Below, one piece after another: positions 1 to 7,131 of a DNA stretch of 12,654 bases (positions within the stretch are counted from its first letter, which is position 1; each line of letters opens with the position of its first letter). The notes under the pieces were generated by a model that was given only the letters and a program-made list of their open reading frames with translations, was not told the DNA's origin and made no database searches. The translations under genes were made by a program, and so were the position numbers. This DNA is from Ktedonobacter sp. 13_1_20CM_4_53_11 (GTDB lineage: Bacteria > Chloroflexota > Ktedonobacteria > Ktedonobacterales > Ktedonobacteraceae), in the NCBI GenBank assembly GCA_001919995.1, contig MNIY01000197.1, positions 1 through 12,654 on the forward strand, in the 5' to 3' direction.

Positions 1-1191
1 GAAGTAGAAGAGCACTGCGCAGGTAATCAGTGTCGAGATGTTTGAGTCGCGGATGGAGGGCCAGGCGCGTTTCCAGCCTATATCGATGGCGGAGGAGAGC
101 ATCCTGCCTGATCGTAACTCTTCCTTGATGCGTTCAAAAATCAGTACGTTGGCGTCGACTGCCATACCGATCGAAAGAATGAAACCGGCGATACCGGCGA
201 GTGTCAATGTAAAGCCGAAGATTTTGAAAACGGCCAATGTGAACAGGGCGTAGAGTATTAATGCCAGGTCAGCCAGCAAGCCCGGCAGGCGATAGTACAA
301 TATCATAAAGAGGACAACAATGCTCAGGCCGATGATTCCGGCGATGACACTCTTGATAATCGAGTCGGTACCGAGCGTTGCCCCAACGGTTTCTTCACTG
401 GCAATCTGGAGCGAGAGCGGCAGCGCGCCGTATTGCAAGACTGTCACAATAGACTGCGCCTCGGCTTGTGTGAACTGGCCCGTGATAATGCCGGGTCCAT
501 TAATCTGGCTATTGATACTTGCTGAAGAGATGACCTTACGATCCAGTGTGATGGTTAGCTGGTCGCCGATATGTTTGCCGGTAAAAGCACCGAATTGAGC
601 TATGGCGCCACCTTGCATTTCAAAATTGATGACGACCGCGCCGGTCTGCTGGTCCGTGCCGACACTGATCTGGTTGGGATCAAGGTCTTTACCGGTAAAT
701 TGTGGTTTGCCGCCAGGATTGTACTGGGCGAATTGGGTCGGGTCCAGCGTCGCTCCCGGCGCCAGGGGAGTCTGGCCGGTATCCCAGAATTCCAGGTTTC
801 CAGGTCTCAGGATGGTCCTGATTTGCTGATCCTGGTTACCACTGTTTAAGCCGGGGAGTTCAAGGGCGATACTCTGGTTGCCCTTGCTGTCGGTCAGCGT
901 ACGGATATTCGGCTCATTCACGCCAAGGCCACCATTGACACGCTTCGTAATTTGCTGCACAGTGGAGCTTATCGCGCTGTCGACCTCCGCTTTGGTGTAA
1001 TGCTTCGCGGGATCGGGTACCAGCAGGACGCTTACGCCGCCTTGCAGGTCAAGCCCCAGCTTGATGCTATATGGATTATTGATACCGTGCCACGTCTTGC
1101 CAGTCGTGGAGTTTGGCCAGAAATCCACGAAGGCCGCGCCCACGGCCATCAAAACAATAATCAGGAGGAGAAAAAGTGTTCCTCGACGCAT
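1..1191 (-). CDS. secD: Protein translocase subunit SecD (C-terminus beyond window)
   Basis: SecD works with SecF in the cytoplasmic membrane, using the proton gradient to help pull proteins through the SecYEG channel. I translated 397 residues with no stop before the left edge. Residues 5-22 are a hydrophobic first membrane helix. LGLDLQGG at 45-52 is the family hallmark after helix 1. A periplasmic head domain fills roughly 55-270. Helices follow at about 279-299, 303-325 and 329-350. GMAVDANVLIFERIKEELRSG at about 342-362 is the SecD/SecF signature, with the Asp and Arg needed for proton coupling. The ATG at 1191 has AAGGA about 9 nt upstream. Complete SecD proteins of this type are about 430-500 residues, so some 50-100 residues are missing; secF would be expected to the left. 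The gene is divergent from the ABC operon. Family assignment is secure. Confidence 0.97.
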   Translation of the reverse strand, partial: MRRGTLFLLLIIVLMAVGAAFVDFWPNSTTGKTWHGINNPYSIKLGLDLQGGVSVLLVPDPAKHYTKAEVDSAISSTVQQITKRVNGGLGVNEPNIRTLTDSKGNQSIALELPGLNSGNQDQQIRTILRPGNLEFWDTGQTPLAPGATLDPTQFAQYNPGGKPQFTGKDLDPNQISVGTDQQTGAVVINFEMQGGAIAQFGAFTGKHIGDQLTITLDRKVISSASINSQINGPGIITGQFTQAEAQSIVTVLQYGALPLSLQIASEETVGATLGTDSIIKSVIAGIIGLSIVVLFMILYYRLPGLLADLALILYALFTLAVFKIFGFTLTLAGIAGFILSIGMAVDANVLIFERIKEELRSGRMLSSAIDIGWKRAWPSIRDSNISTLITCAVLFYF

Positions 1192-1302
1192 AGATGTATA
1201 TCCTTACTGTATTCTATCGAAGATAGAGACTCTCTTAACAGACGATTGCAAGCTTCTTATGATGCAGGGCACAAACGCCCTATCGTGCATTGATTTCTGT
1301 GC

Positions 1303-1311
1303 AGTATAGCA
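1303..1311 (-). promoter_or_regulatory. Extended -10 promoter for secD
   Basis: On the minus strand this reads TGCTATACT, an extended -10 element (TGn plus TATACT, 5 of 6 to consensus). No convincing -35 hexamer lies 16-18 bp upstream, which fits an extended -10 promoter. The predicted start is near 1296, giving a leader of about 105 nt. That leader holds a weak 5-bp hairpin (AGGGC/GCCCT, 1266-1281). Inferred from sequence only. Confidence 0.5.
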
Positions 1312-1401
1312 TAGTTGTTTCTGCTTGCATATCCCATTGTTTACTTTTCAAGACTATTTTTCGTGGTGAAATCCCTTGACCTTACCCCAGGGACAATGTC
1401 T

Positions 1402-1417
1402 TACCATTAGAATGGTA
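1402..1417. promoter_or_regulatory. Inverted repeat TACCATT-AG-AATGGTA
   Basis: This is a perfect 7-bp inverted repeat with a 2-bp centre. It lies between the divergent secD and ABC-operon promoters. The size and symmetry suit a dimeric regulator, and no T-tract follows, so a terminator is unlikely. No regulator gene is nearby to name a partner. Confidence 0.3.
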
Positions 1418-1454
1418 GCAGATGTTGGGCTTCTCAGGGGCCTTTTCCGGCAAC

Positions 1455-1489
1455 ACTTTCTCACTTTCTCTGTGGTATGAGAAAGTGAG
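1455..1489. promoter_or_regulatory. Operator-like repeat cluster upstream of the ABC promoter
   Basis: ACTTTCTC occurs twice in direct tandem (1455-1462 and 1463-1470), and its complement GAGAAAGT occurs at 1479-1486. Together they form a perfect 11-bp inverted repeat, CTCACTTTCTC (1460-1470) and GAGAAAGTGAG (1479-1489), with an 8-nt centre. The right arm ends 12 bp before the -35 box at 1502. This position suits a regulator of the transporter operon. As RNA it could form a hairpin, but there is no following T-run. Confidence 0.4.
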
Positions 1490-1501
1490 CTGTTCATGGG
1501 C

Positions 1502-1530
1502 TTGACAACAAAATAACAATATGTTATACA
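1502..1530 (+). promoter_or_regulatory. Promoter of the ABC transporter operon
   Basis: The -35 box TTGACA (1502-1507) is perfect. A 17-bp spacer follows, then the -10 box TATACA (1525-1530), with TG at 1522-1523 giving an extended -10. This is the strongest promoter match in the window. Transcription would start near 1537, leaving a leader of about 290 nt before the preferred start of the ATPase gene. Confidence 0.65.
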
Positions 1531-1582
1531 TGCTGAAGAGATATAACAAAGAGCTATATCCTTTGGGGATAGGAGTTTACTG

Positions 1583-1620
1583 ATGAGATCGCACATTTTA
1601 TGAAAGCGGCTCAATTGTAG
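1583..1620 (+). other. Two overlapping mini-ORFs in the leader of the ABC operon
   Basis: AGGAG at 1571-1575 sits 7 nt before ATG at 1583, which opens a six-codon ORF (MRSHIL, stop TGA 1601-1603). That stop overlaps another ATG at 1600 (ATGA), opening a second six-codon ORF (MKAAQL, stop TAG 1618-1620). The ribosome site is better than any before the candidate starts of the ATPase gene. The pair may be a leader-peptide switch, an RNA-stability element, or chance. No rare-codon run or attenuator hairpin is obvious. Function is not known. Confidence 0.25.
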
Positions 1621-1828
1621 AACTTTTGCTGCCTAAGATCGTAGCTACATGCGTAAAGAAGGGATTCAAGGTTTCTGCGATAAAAAAAAGAGCGGCGCCT
1701 TTGGAGAATTTGGCATCTCCAACGTTCCTGTTATAGAGGGACGGGACGTCGCCTTTAAATGGTCAAACAAATTTCATGATGGTTTTCAGATTGGTATGAC
1801 TAAAGAGGAAGAAGGAGCAACAATATCA

Positions 1829-2590
1829 ATGGATGAGATAAAGACCTTTAATGACACACAGGGATCTATGCTTGTAAATCAGTCGAACGATAAAGTTGTT
1901 ATGGATGTACGCGATATTACCAAAAGCCTGCCATTAGGACGTGAAAAGATCGAAATTCTCAAAGGTATCAGTTTTCAGATCATGAGTGGAGAATTCGTCT
2001 CCATTGTCGGGCCATCTGGTTCGGGTAAAAGTACGCTGCTGGGTATCATCGCCGGCCTGGATAACCCCACCAGTGGCCAGGTATTGATCGATGGCGTCGA
2101 TATCACGCGGATGAGCGAGGGAAAACTGGCCGTAGTGCGCAATAACAAGATTGGCATGGTCTTCCAGGCCTTCAATTTGATCCCGACCTTGACGGCGCAG
2201 GAAAATGTCGAGGTTCCGCTCTACGTAGGTAAGCATAAAGGTGCCCCATCCGCGCGCGCGAAAGAACTGCTGGACCTGGTGGGTCTTTCACATCGCCTCG
2301 GGCATCGTCCAAACCAACTCTCGGGTGGTGAGCAGCAGCGTGTTGCTATTGCCCGGTCGCTGGCAACAGATCCAGCCTTCGTGATCGCTGACGAGCCGAC
2401 GGGCAACCTGGATGCCAAGAATGGTGAGAACGTCCTCAATTTGATTGCGTACTTGCGCGAACAAACAGGGAAAACCTTTATTATCGCGACACACGACCCG
2501 GTAGTTGCCTCACATGCCGACCGCTCTATTCGCCTTGTGGACGGGTTAATTGCTGGTATCGATATAATTGGGGGGATGATTGCCCAATGA
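1829..2590 (+). CDS. ABC transporter ATP-binding protein, MacB/LolD type
   Basis: This is the cytoplasmic ATPase that drives the permease encoded next. Numbered from the chosen start (253 residues): Walker A GPSGSGKST 61-69, Q-loop Gln113 in VFQAFNLIP, signature LSGGEQQR 164-171, Walker B FVIADEP 184-190, D-loop GNLD 192-195 and H-loop His222. All catalytic elements are present. The LSGGEQQR signature and DEPTGNLD are typical of the LolD/MacB/FtsE group. The frame stays open back to an ATG at 1649 (313 residues), but the extra 60 residues match nothing I recognise and that ATG has no ribosome site. The ATG at 1829 has AAGGAG at 1811-1816, 12 nt upstream, and gives a length near the usual 230-250. 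ATGs at 1868 and 1901 are also possible. It overlaps the permease by ATGA. The family is certain; the start is not. Confidence 0.93.
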   Translation: MDEIKTFNDTQGSMLVNQSNDKVVMDVRDITKSLPLGREKIEILKGISFQIMSGEFVSIVGPSGSGKSTLLGIIAGLDNPTSGQVLIDGVDITRMSEGKLAVVRNNKIGMVFQAFNLIPTLTAQENVEVPLYVGKHKGAPSARAKELLDLVGLSHRLGHRPNQLSGGEQQRVAIARSLATDPAFVIADEPTGNLDAKNGENVLNLIAYLREQTGKTFIIATHDPVVASHADRSIRLVDGLIAGIDIIGGMIAQ

Positions 2591-5337
2591 AAGCCTCAAT
2601 GTACTTCAATTACACCACGCGCTCGCTGCTGCGCGGGGGCCAACGTTCCATTCTGGCGGTATTCTGTGTTGCCGTGGGTGTCATGGCTATCGTGTCCTTG
2701 CAGTTAGTGGGGCAGATGATCAATGGCGCCTTCACCAACAACATCCGCGAAGCGAACGGCGGGGATATCGCAGTTACATCGCAAACCCCCTTGAAACCGA
2801 GTGACCTGACCTTCTTCGATAACCTCAAAAACAAAGGCACTATTACAGCGTATACGCCTACCATCAGTGGGAGTGCTTCGACCAGCCTGGCGTCGGCAAG
2901 CACGGAGTCTTTTACGCTGGAGTCGGTTGATCCAGGCACCTTCCCGGTTGTGACGCCACCATCATTTAAGACGCCCACGGATGGCACCATTGCGGGCCTG
3001 CTAAAAAATAACCAGGTCGTCGTAGATCAGAACCTGATTGATCAATATAACAAAAAGGTGGGCGACACCTTGACTGTACACGCTAGTACCAGCACCGGTA
3101 CTGGCGCGGTTATGCTGCACGTCAAGATTGTCGGTATTGTGAAGAATGTAGGAGTCTTTGCGCAATCGAATGATTTCATGCTCATTTCGCATGCTGATTA
3201 CCAGGCTGCTGACCCCAAATTGCCGCTCCTGTACGATTCAGTTTATGTGTCGACAGCCGATAAGGCCCACACGGACCAGGCGGCTAAAGCCATTGCGGAT
3301 CGGTTCCCTATTGCCAATACCGTCACTGCTGACCAGGCACTTAAAAATAACCAGGCGCAGGTCGATTATATCAAGAAGTTCCTTGAAATCGCGGGTCTGC
3401 TGGCGCTGCTGATAGGTGGTGTCGGCATTGTCAACACGATGCAGGTCTTACTCTCTCGTCGCAGGGTTGAGATCGCTATGCTCAAGACCACCGGTTACCG
3501 GCGCTTTGACCTCTACCTGCTCTTTGGCTTAGAAGCTGGTCTGCTCGGTCTTGTTGGTGGAGTAGTCGGGGCGGGCGCTGCCATTGGCGTGAGCTACATT
3601 GTACGCAACCTTGTGCAGCAAGTGTTCCCGATCATCATTCCCTTCTCCCTTGACCCTGTCATCATTGGTGGCGGTGTGCTGATCGGACTGGTGACGGCGC
3701 TGATTTTTGGCCTGTTGCCGATTGTGCAGGCAGCCAATATTCGCCCGCTGAATGTTATTCGTGAGTTACCCGGTGGGCATCGCGTCGGGAGCATCTTCTT
3801 AACGATTGGCCTGTTACTCCTGCTCTCGGTGTTGTTCTGCGCCCTGGCGATTGTTATCCTCAACGATGTCATCTGGGGCATCAGCGCGGTCTATGGAGCG
3901 TTCATCTTCCTGGCATTACTGAGCCTCGTCTTTAGTCTTGTCGTGCTGGTTATCAGCGTGTTGCCGGTACCTGAGCGTTTCAGCATTGGTTACCTCGCGC
4001 TGGTTTTCGTGGGGGTAGCCGTCTCTGCCCTGCTCTTCCACGTGTTGCCAACATTTGGTGGTCTGCTGCTGGTTGTCTCGTTGATGGGTGTCGTCATCGT
4101 GCTGCTGCCGCGCTCCTGGAAATCAAATACCAAGTTGGCGCTGCGCAATATCGGCCGGCAGCGGGCGCGCACCACAACGACGCTGCTGGCACTTTTTGTG
4201 GGAGTTTTCACCATCGGGCTGATTCTCGTCCTGGGGCAGGATTTGCGCGACAATATCAATGCCGCCATCGCGAATAATTTGACGTTCAACCTGGTAACGC
4301 TTGCCAGAGGCAATGAGGCAACCCGGTTACAATCGAAGTTGGGAACGGTTCCTGGCCTCTCTACCGCTAATACGCAGGCCAGGACGTATGCCTCAAGCGT
4401 TCCAGTGGCTATCGACGGCGTACCTTTTCCAGCGCTCATTCCCAGGAATGATCAAGGTGGTCCGAATGACCTGGGAAGTGGTGGCACGCTGTTCTACCTG
4501 GGCGGCCTTGAAGGCTATGACGTGGCGCATGGTCAACTGCCTGATACCAGGAATACGACGTTTGCCGGGCGCAACCTGAACGCCAGCGACGCTGGGACGA
4601 ATAACGTCTTGATTAACGCGTACCTGCTGAACTTAGCCCCGCTCAAGGGCCATATTCACGTCGGGAGCATGATTACACTGGCGAGCATTGACGGGAAGAG
4701 CATCAAAACGGTGACCGTGGTAGGAACCTATCAAACTTCAGGGTTTAACCTGCACTTTGGGCCTATCCTGGCGACGCGTGCAGCGGTAACGGCGCTGACA
4801 CCTGCAGGCCAGCCTACCTCCATCTTCTATATGAAGGTTGACTCTAGCAAAGTTGGCAAAGCGTTGCAGACCATCGGCAACCTGGCGCCTAACGCAACGG
4901 TCGCCAATTTTGCCAACATCGGTGATTTCATCAACACTTTTATCGGAGATATATTGTTGGTGCTGACCACAATCGCCTCGCTATCGCTGCTGGCTGGTGT
5001 AATCATCATAGCCAATGCGGTCGCGCTGGCAATGCTGGAACGCAGGCGCGAACTGGGTATCCTGAAGTCGGTTGGTTACACCAGCCGGACGGTCCTGGGA
5101 GAGGTGCTCATCGAGAACGGCGTTGTTGGCGGAACTGGCGCACTACTGGCTATGCTGCTGGTGACCCTGGCCACCAGTTTATTGGGCCAGTTCGTCTTCA
5201 AAACGGGCTTTGGAGTGAGCTGGTATATCGCTATCGGCCTGATTGTAGGTATCGCTCTGCTGGCAATGGTAACTTCGACCATCGTGGCCTGGGGTTCAAC
5301 ACGAGTCCGGCCGTTGGAGGTGCTGCGCTACGAGTAA
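2587..5337 (+). CDS. ABC transporter permease with two FtsX domains
   Basis: This is the membrane partner of the upstream ATPase, 916 residues. A first helix at about 21-43 precedes an extracytoplasmic MacB-type domain (about 45-255). FtsX domain 1 spans about 265-392, with helices near 266-286, 312-338 and 357-380. Four further helices (about 401-507) link to the second half. That half has a helix at 530-549, an outer domain at about 550-785 and FtsX domain 2 at about 788-912. The coupling segments RRRVEIAMLKTTGYRR (291-306) and ERRRELGILKSVGYTSR (818-834) match each other, as do IRPLNVIREL and VRPLEVLRYE. The protein is thus an internal duplication. Related systems move lipids, lipoproteins or peptides, or act mechanically on the envelope; the substrate here cannot be read. 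No periplasmic adaptor gene is adjacent, which fits a single-membrane organism. Translation is coupled by the ATGA overlap. Confidence 0.93.
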   Translation: MKASMYFNYTTRSLLRGGQRSILAVFCVAVGVMAIVSLQLVGQMINGAFTNNIREANGGDIAVTSQTPLKPSDLTFFDNLKNKGTITAYTPTISGSASTSLASASTESFTLESVDPGTFPVVTPPSFKTPTDGTIAGLLKNNQVVVDQNLIDQYNKKVGDTLTVHASTSTGTGAVMLHVKIVGIVKNVGVFAQSNDFMLISHADYQAADPKLPLLYDSVYVSTADKAHTDQAAKAIADRFPIANTVTADQALKNNQAQVDYIKKFLEIAGLLALLIGGVGIVNTMQVLLSRRRVEIAMLKTTGYRRFDLYLLFGLEAGLLGLVGGVVGAGAAIGVSYIVRNLVQQVFPIIIPFSLDPVIIGGGVLIGLVTALIFGLLPIVQAANIRPLNVIRELPGGHRVGSIFLTIGLLLLLSVLFCALAIVILNDVIWGISAVYGAFIFLALLSLVFSLVVLVISVLPVPERFSIGYLALVFVGVAVSALLFHVLPTFGGLLLVVSLMGVVIVLLPRSWKSNTKLALRNIGRQRARTTTTLLALFVGVFTIGLILVLGQDLRDNINAAIANNLTFNLVTLARGNEATRLQSKLGTVPGLSTANTQARTYASSVPVAIDGVPFPALIPRNDQGGPNDLGSGGTLFYLGGLEGYDVAHGQLPDTRNTTFAGRNLNASDAGTNNVLINAYLLNLAPLKGHIHVGSMITLASIDGKSIKTVTVVGTYQTSGFNLHFGPILATRAAVTALTPAGQPTSIFYMKVDSSKVGKALQTIGNLAPNATVANFANIGDFINTFIGDILLVLTTIASLSLLAGVIIIANAVALAMLERRRELGILKSVGYTSRTVLGEVLIENGVVGGTGALLAMLLVTLATSLLGQFVFKTGFGVSWYIAIGLIVGIALLAMVTSTIVAWGSTRVRPLEVLRYE

Positions 5338-5338
5338 C

Positions 5339-5361
5339 GATGATTCTTTAGAAGAATCATC
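5339..5361. terminator. Hairpin just after the permease stop
   Basis: GATGATTCTT (5339-5348) and AAGAATCATC (5352-5361) form a perfect 10-bp stem with a 3-nt loop, 1 nt after the permease stop codon. No T-tract follows; the next bases are a run of C. It probably stops transcription or protects the 3' end of the operon, but it is not a canonical intrinsic terminator. Confidence 0.45.
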
Positions 5362-5483
5362 CCCCATAACCTCCCCCCAGGGCGACCGCAAGGGTCGTCC
5401 CTACTATACAACGAATCGCCTTGGCAAGCCCGTGTATAGTAGGGGCGATCCCTTGCGGTCGCCCTTGAGGAGGGGCTATGGGG
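5362..5483. repeat. Palindromic intergenic repeat of about 122 nt
   Basis: The core arms are 5380-5410 and 5433-5464. Each begins GGGCGACCGCAAGGG and ends CCCTACTATACA when read inward. They differ by one inserted base and one substitution. The symmetry continues outward, less perfectly, to CCCCATA (from 5362) and TATGGGG (to 5483). The loop is about 22 nt (5411-5432). It lies between the convergent permease and phosphodiesterase genes. It could fold into a very long hairpin and act as a two-way terminator. It also looks like a REP/MITE-type dispersed repeat, but only one copy is in this window and it encodes no transposase. Confidence 0.75.
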
Positions 5484-5544
5484 TTGACTCCACATTTCCG
5501 TGGCCACTGAGATCCCTGAGGTAAGCTGCGTGCGTGACATTTCT

Positions 5545-6822
5545 TCAGATAGGTAACGCTACAAAAGGGATCTCCATCTCCTGGGGAGTCAGTCCCCCAT
5601 GATGGCCGAAGAAGTGCATACCAAATATACCCTCTTCATACCACCAGGTAGTTTCGCCTGGATAGGGTAAGACGACCACGTTTCCCACGCGGTTCAGAAA
5701 TTGCTGTGAGGGCTCGTGCAAACCGAAAAAGTGGCGTGCAAGTAAATCTTCTGTTTTGTAAATATCCGCTCTTCCCTCGAGTCGCTTGCGCAGGTACGCC
5801 ACAGCCTCGTCAAGACACCCCGCTTTGATATGCAAGAACATATCTCTTGCTGAGCCTGCTGGTACCATGAGCTTCCCTCTTTGATTGACTTGCAGGAATT
5901 GACTGACGCCGGCCGCCTGTTGATTGAGGTAAATTGTTGTTCGCGGATCGACTTCGATATGCCCGTGATCGGCGGTCATTAACAACAGCGTATTGGGTAC
6001 CTTGCCACGGATCTTTTGATACAACATTTGCTCCATGAGCAACAAGAAGTTCTCCACTTCCTGTTCAAATTGCTTTGAAGCTGGTCCATACAGGTGACAC
6101 ATTGTATCGATGCGGTCAAAGTAGACAAAATAGTAATAGGGAGGAGCCTTGTGAGCCAGAACAATATCCGTGAGGTTGGAGAGTGCTTCTCCTGGAGACC
6201 TGAAGGGTACGACATGCGCTCCCTGAAAAACACAGTCTGAAAATGTTGAGGGAGTGTACGCCTGGTGCTGGAAAACGTACGAAACCACGCCTTTTGACTT
6301 GAGTTTCTGATAGAGTGTCTGCGAAGGAAAATATTGTTCGGGAGGGAACGGGGCTCGCTTCAAGGTGTCGCGATTTTTGTTCCTGGCATAGGAGAAGAGC
6401 AGGGGGAGAATAATATCATCGACAAGGGGTTCATAGTATTGCCATTCGTAAATACCGCTTTGACCGACATCCAGGCCCGTATGAATGCAGGTGGCATGAA
6501 CGGCTGTGGTCGAAGGGAATTGCGACGTCATTTTTGAGACAACGCCATGCTTGAGTATAATCTTGAGAAACTCATATTTTTCCGCGTAGCGCTCAAAAAA
6601 ACGCCAGCCAAAGGCATCGACAAAGAAGAGGATGACCCGGTCATACCTGGTAGGCAGATCCCCAAATACGTCGAGCGGAAGCGCGCTCTGTCCTTCACCC
6701 GTGAGCAGGAATTCGATGGTTTGAGGGATATTGGAGAAGCAATAGCTATCATAAAGAGGCTTAACGGATTGCTGTGAGAATGTGGAACTGCTTACTGCAT
6801 TGAGAGAAGTTGTATTGAGCAT
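5545..6822 (-). CDS. Alkaline phosphatase family protein (type I phosphodiesterase/nucleotide pyrophosphatase-like)
   Basis: This is a predicted two-metal phosphodiesterase or phosphatase of 425 residues. The metal-site motifs run in the family order. VDAFGW carries Asp69. FPSTTAVHA holds the nucleophile, Thr105 or Thr106. DRIDTMCHLYGP carries Asp239 and His243. TADHGH carries Asp285 and His286. GHHGGLTPQEMEIP carries His407/408. All predicted ligands are present, so it should be active. I see no signal peptide or membrane helix, so it is probably cytoplasmic; this is unusual for the better-known NPP ectoenzymes. The substrate cannot be told from sequence; nucleotide, phospholipid and phosphonate relatives exist. 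The ATG at 6822 has only a weak ribosome site (GAAAAG), but no nearby alternative keeps the first metal motif intact. It is monocistronic and convergent with the ABC operon. Confidence 0.88.
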   Translation of the reverse strand: MLNTTSLNAVSSSTFSQQSVKPLYDSYCFSNIPQTIEFLLTGEGQSALPLDVFGDLPTRYDRVILFFVDAFGWRFFERYAEKYEFLKIILKHGVVSKMTSQFPSTTAVHATCIHTGLDVGQSGIYEWQYYEPLVDDIILPLLFSYARNKNRDTLKRAPFPPEQYFPSQTLYQKLKSKGVVSYVFQHQAYTPSTFSDCVFQGAHVVPFRSPGEALSNLTDIVLAHKAPPYYYFVYFDRIDTMCHLYGPASKQFEQEVENFLLLMEQMLYQKIRGKVPNTLLLMTADHGHIEVDPRTTIYLNQQAAGVSQFLQVNQRGKLMVPAGSARDMFLHIKAGCLDEAVAYLRKRLEGRADIYKTEDLLARHFFGLHEPSQQFLNRVGNVVVLPYPGETTWWYEEGIFGMHFFGHHGGLTPQEMEIPFVALPI

Positions 6823-7131
6823 GTCACTATCTTTTCTACTTCCCGGTGTCGAGGCGTTTCCTACTTGCTGTGCTTCAATCGGTTGATGTTAGTATAACAT
6901 GAAAAAGCTTTACATTTATGTGTCATTATAGCTCATGATGAGCCTTCTAAAAAGCATCAGGCTCGCTCACTTTAAAATGTCTCTGTTTTGTTGGATACAA
7001 CGTAATTGTTTATGAGGCAATCTTTCAGTCATGGTCGAAATACCAAGAGTAGTAGACAATGGATCCCAAAATCGGGTTCAATCCACAATCTGAGCTAAAC
7101 TACGCGTTAGAAAAAGGGAGGATTGAAACAT
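6823..7131. other. Divergent intergenic region, phosphodiesterase / hypothetical gene
   Basis: This 309-bp stretch holds the minus-strand promoter listed separately and a 13-bp palindrome, GCTCATGATGAGC (6931-6943), about 35 bp upstream of its -10 box. For the rightward gene I see no convincing promoter; TTTAAA, 17 bp, GATACA in 6971-7000 is a weak candidate. A T-loop-like GGTTCAATCC (7075-7084) is not part of a tRNA. Short ORFs here look like chance. Confidence 0.5.
6891..6899 (-). promoter_or_regulatory. Extended -10 promoter for the phosphodiesterase gene
   Basis: On the minus strand this reads TGTTATACT: TGn plus TATACT, 5 of 6 to consensus. The -35 region is poor, as for secD. The predicted start near 6885 gives a leader of about 60 nt. 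Confidence 0.5.

Noticed and set aside
1354..1614. 86-codon minus-strand open frame
   Set aside because: It runs through the promoter, inverted repeats and leader of the ABC operon, with no ribosome site or domain.
1649..1828. N-terminal 60-residue extension of the ATPase
   Set aside because: No ribosome site at 1649, no resemblance to the family, and a better-supported start at 1829. Kept as a finding because the frame is open.
5328..5540. 70-codon minus-strand open frame
   Set aside because: It is made almost wholly of the palindromic repeat and the permease 3' end.
7075..7084. T-loop-like GGTTCAATCC, possible tRNA
   Set aside because: The flanking bases do not form a T stem, and no acceptor, D or anticodon arms could be built around it.
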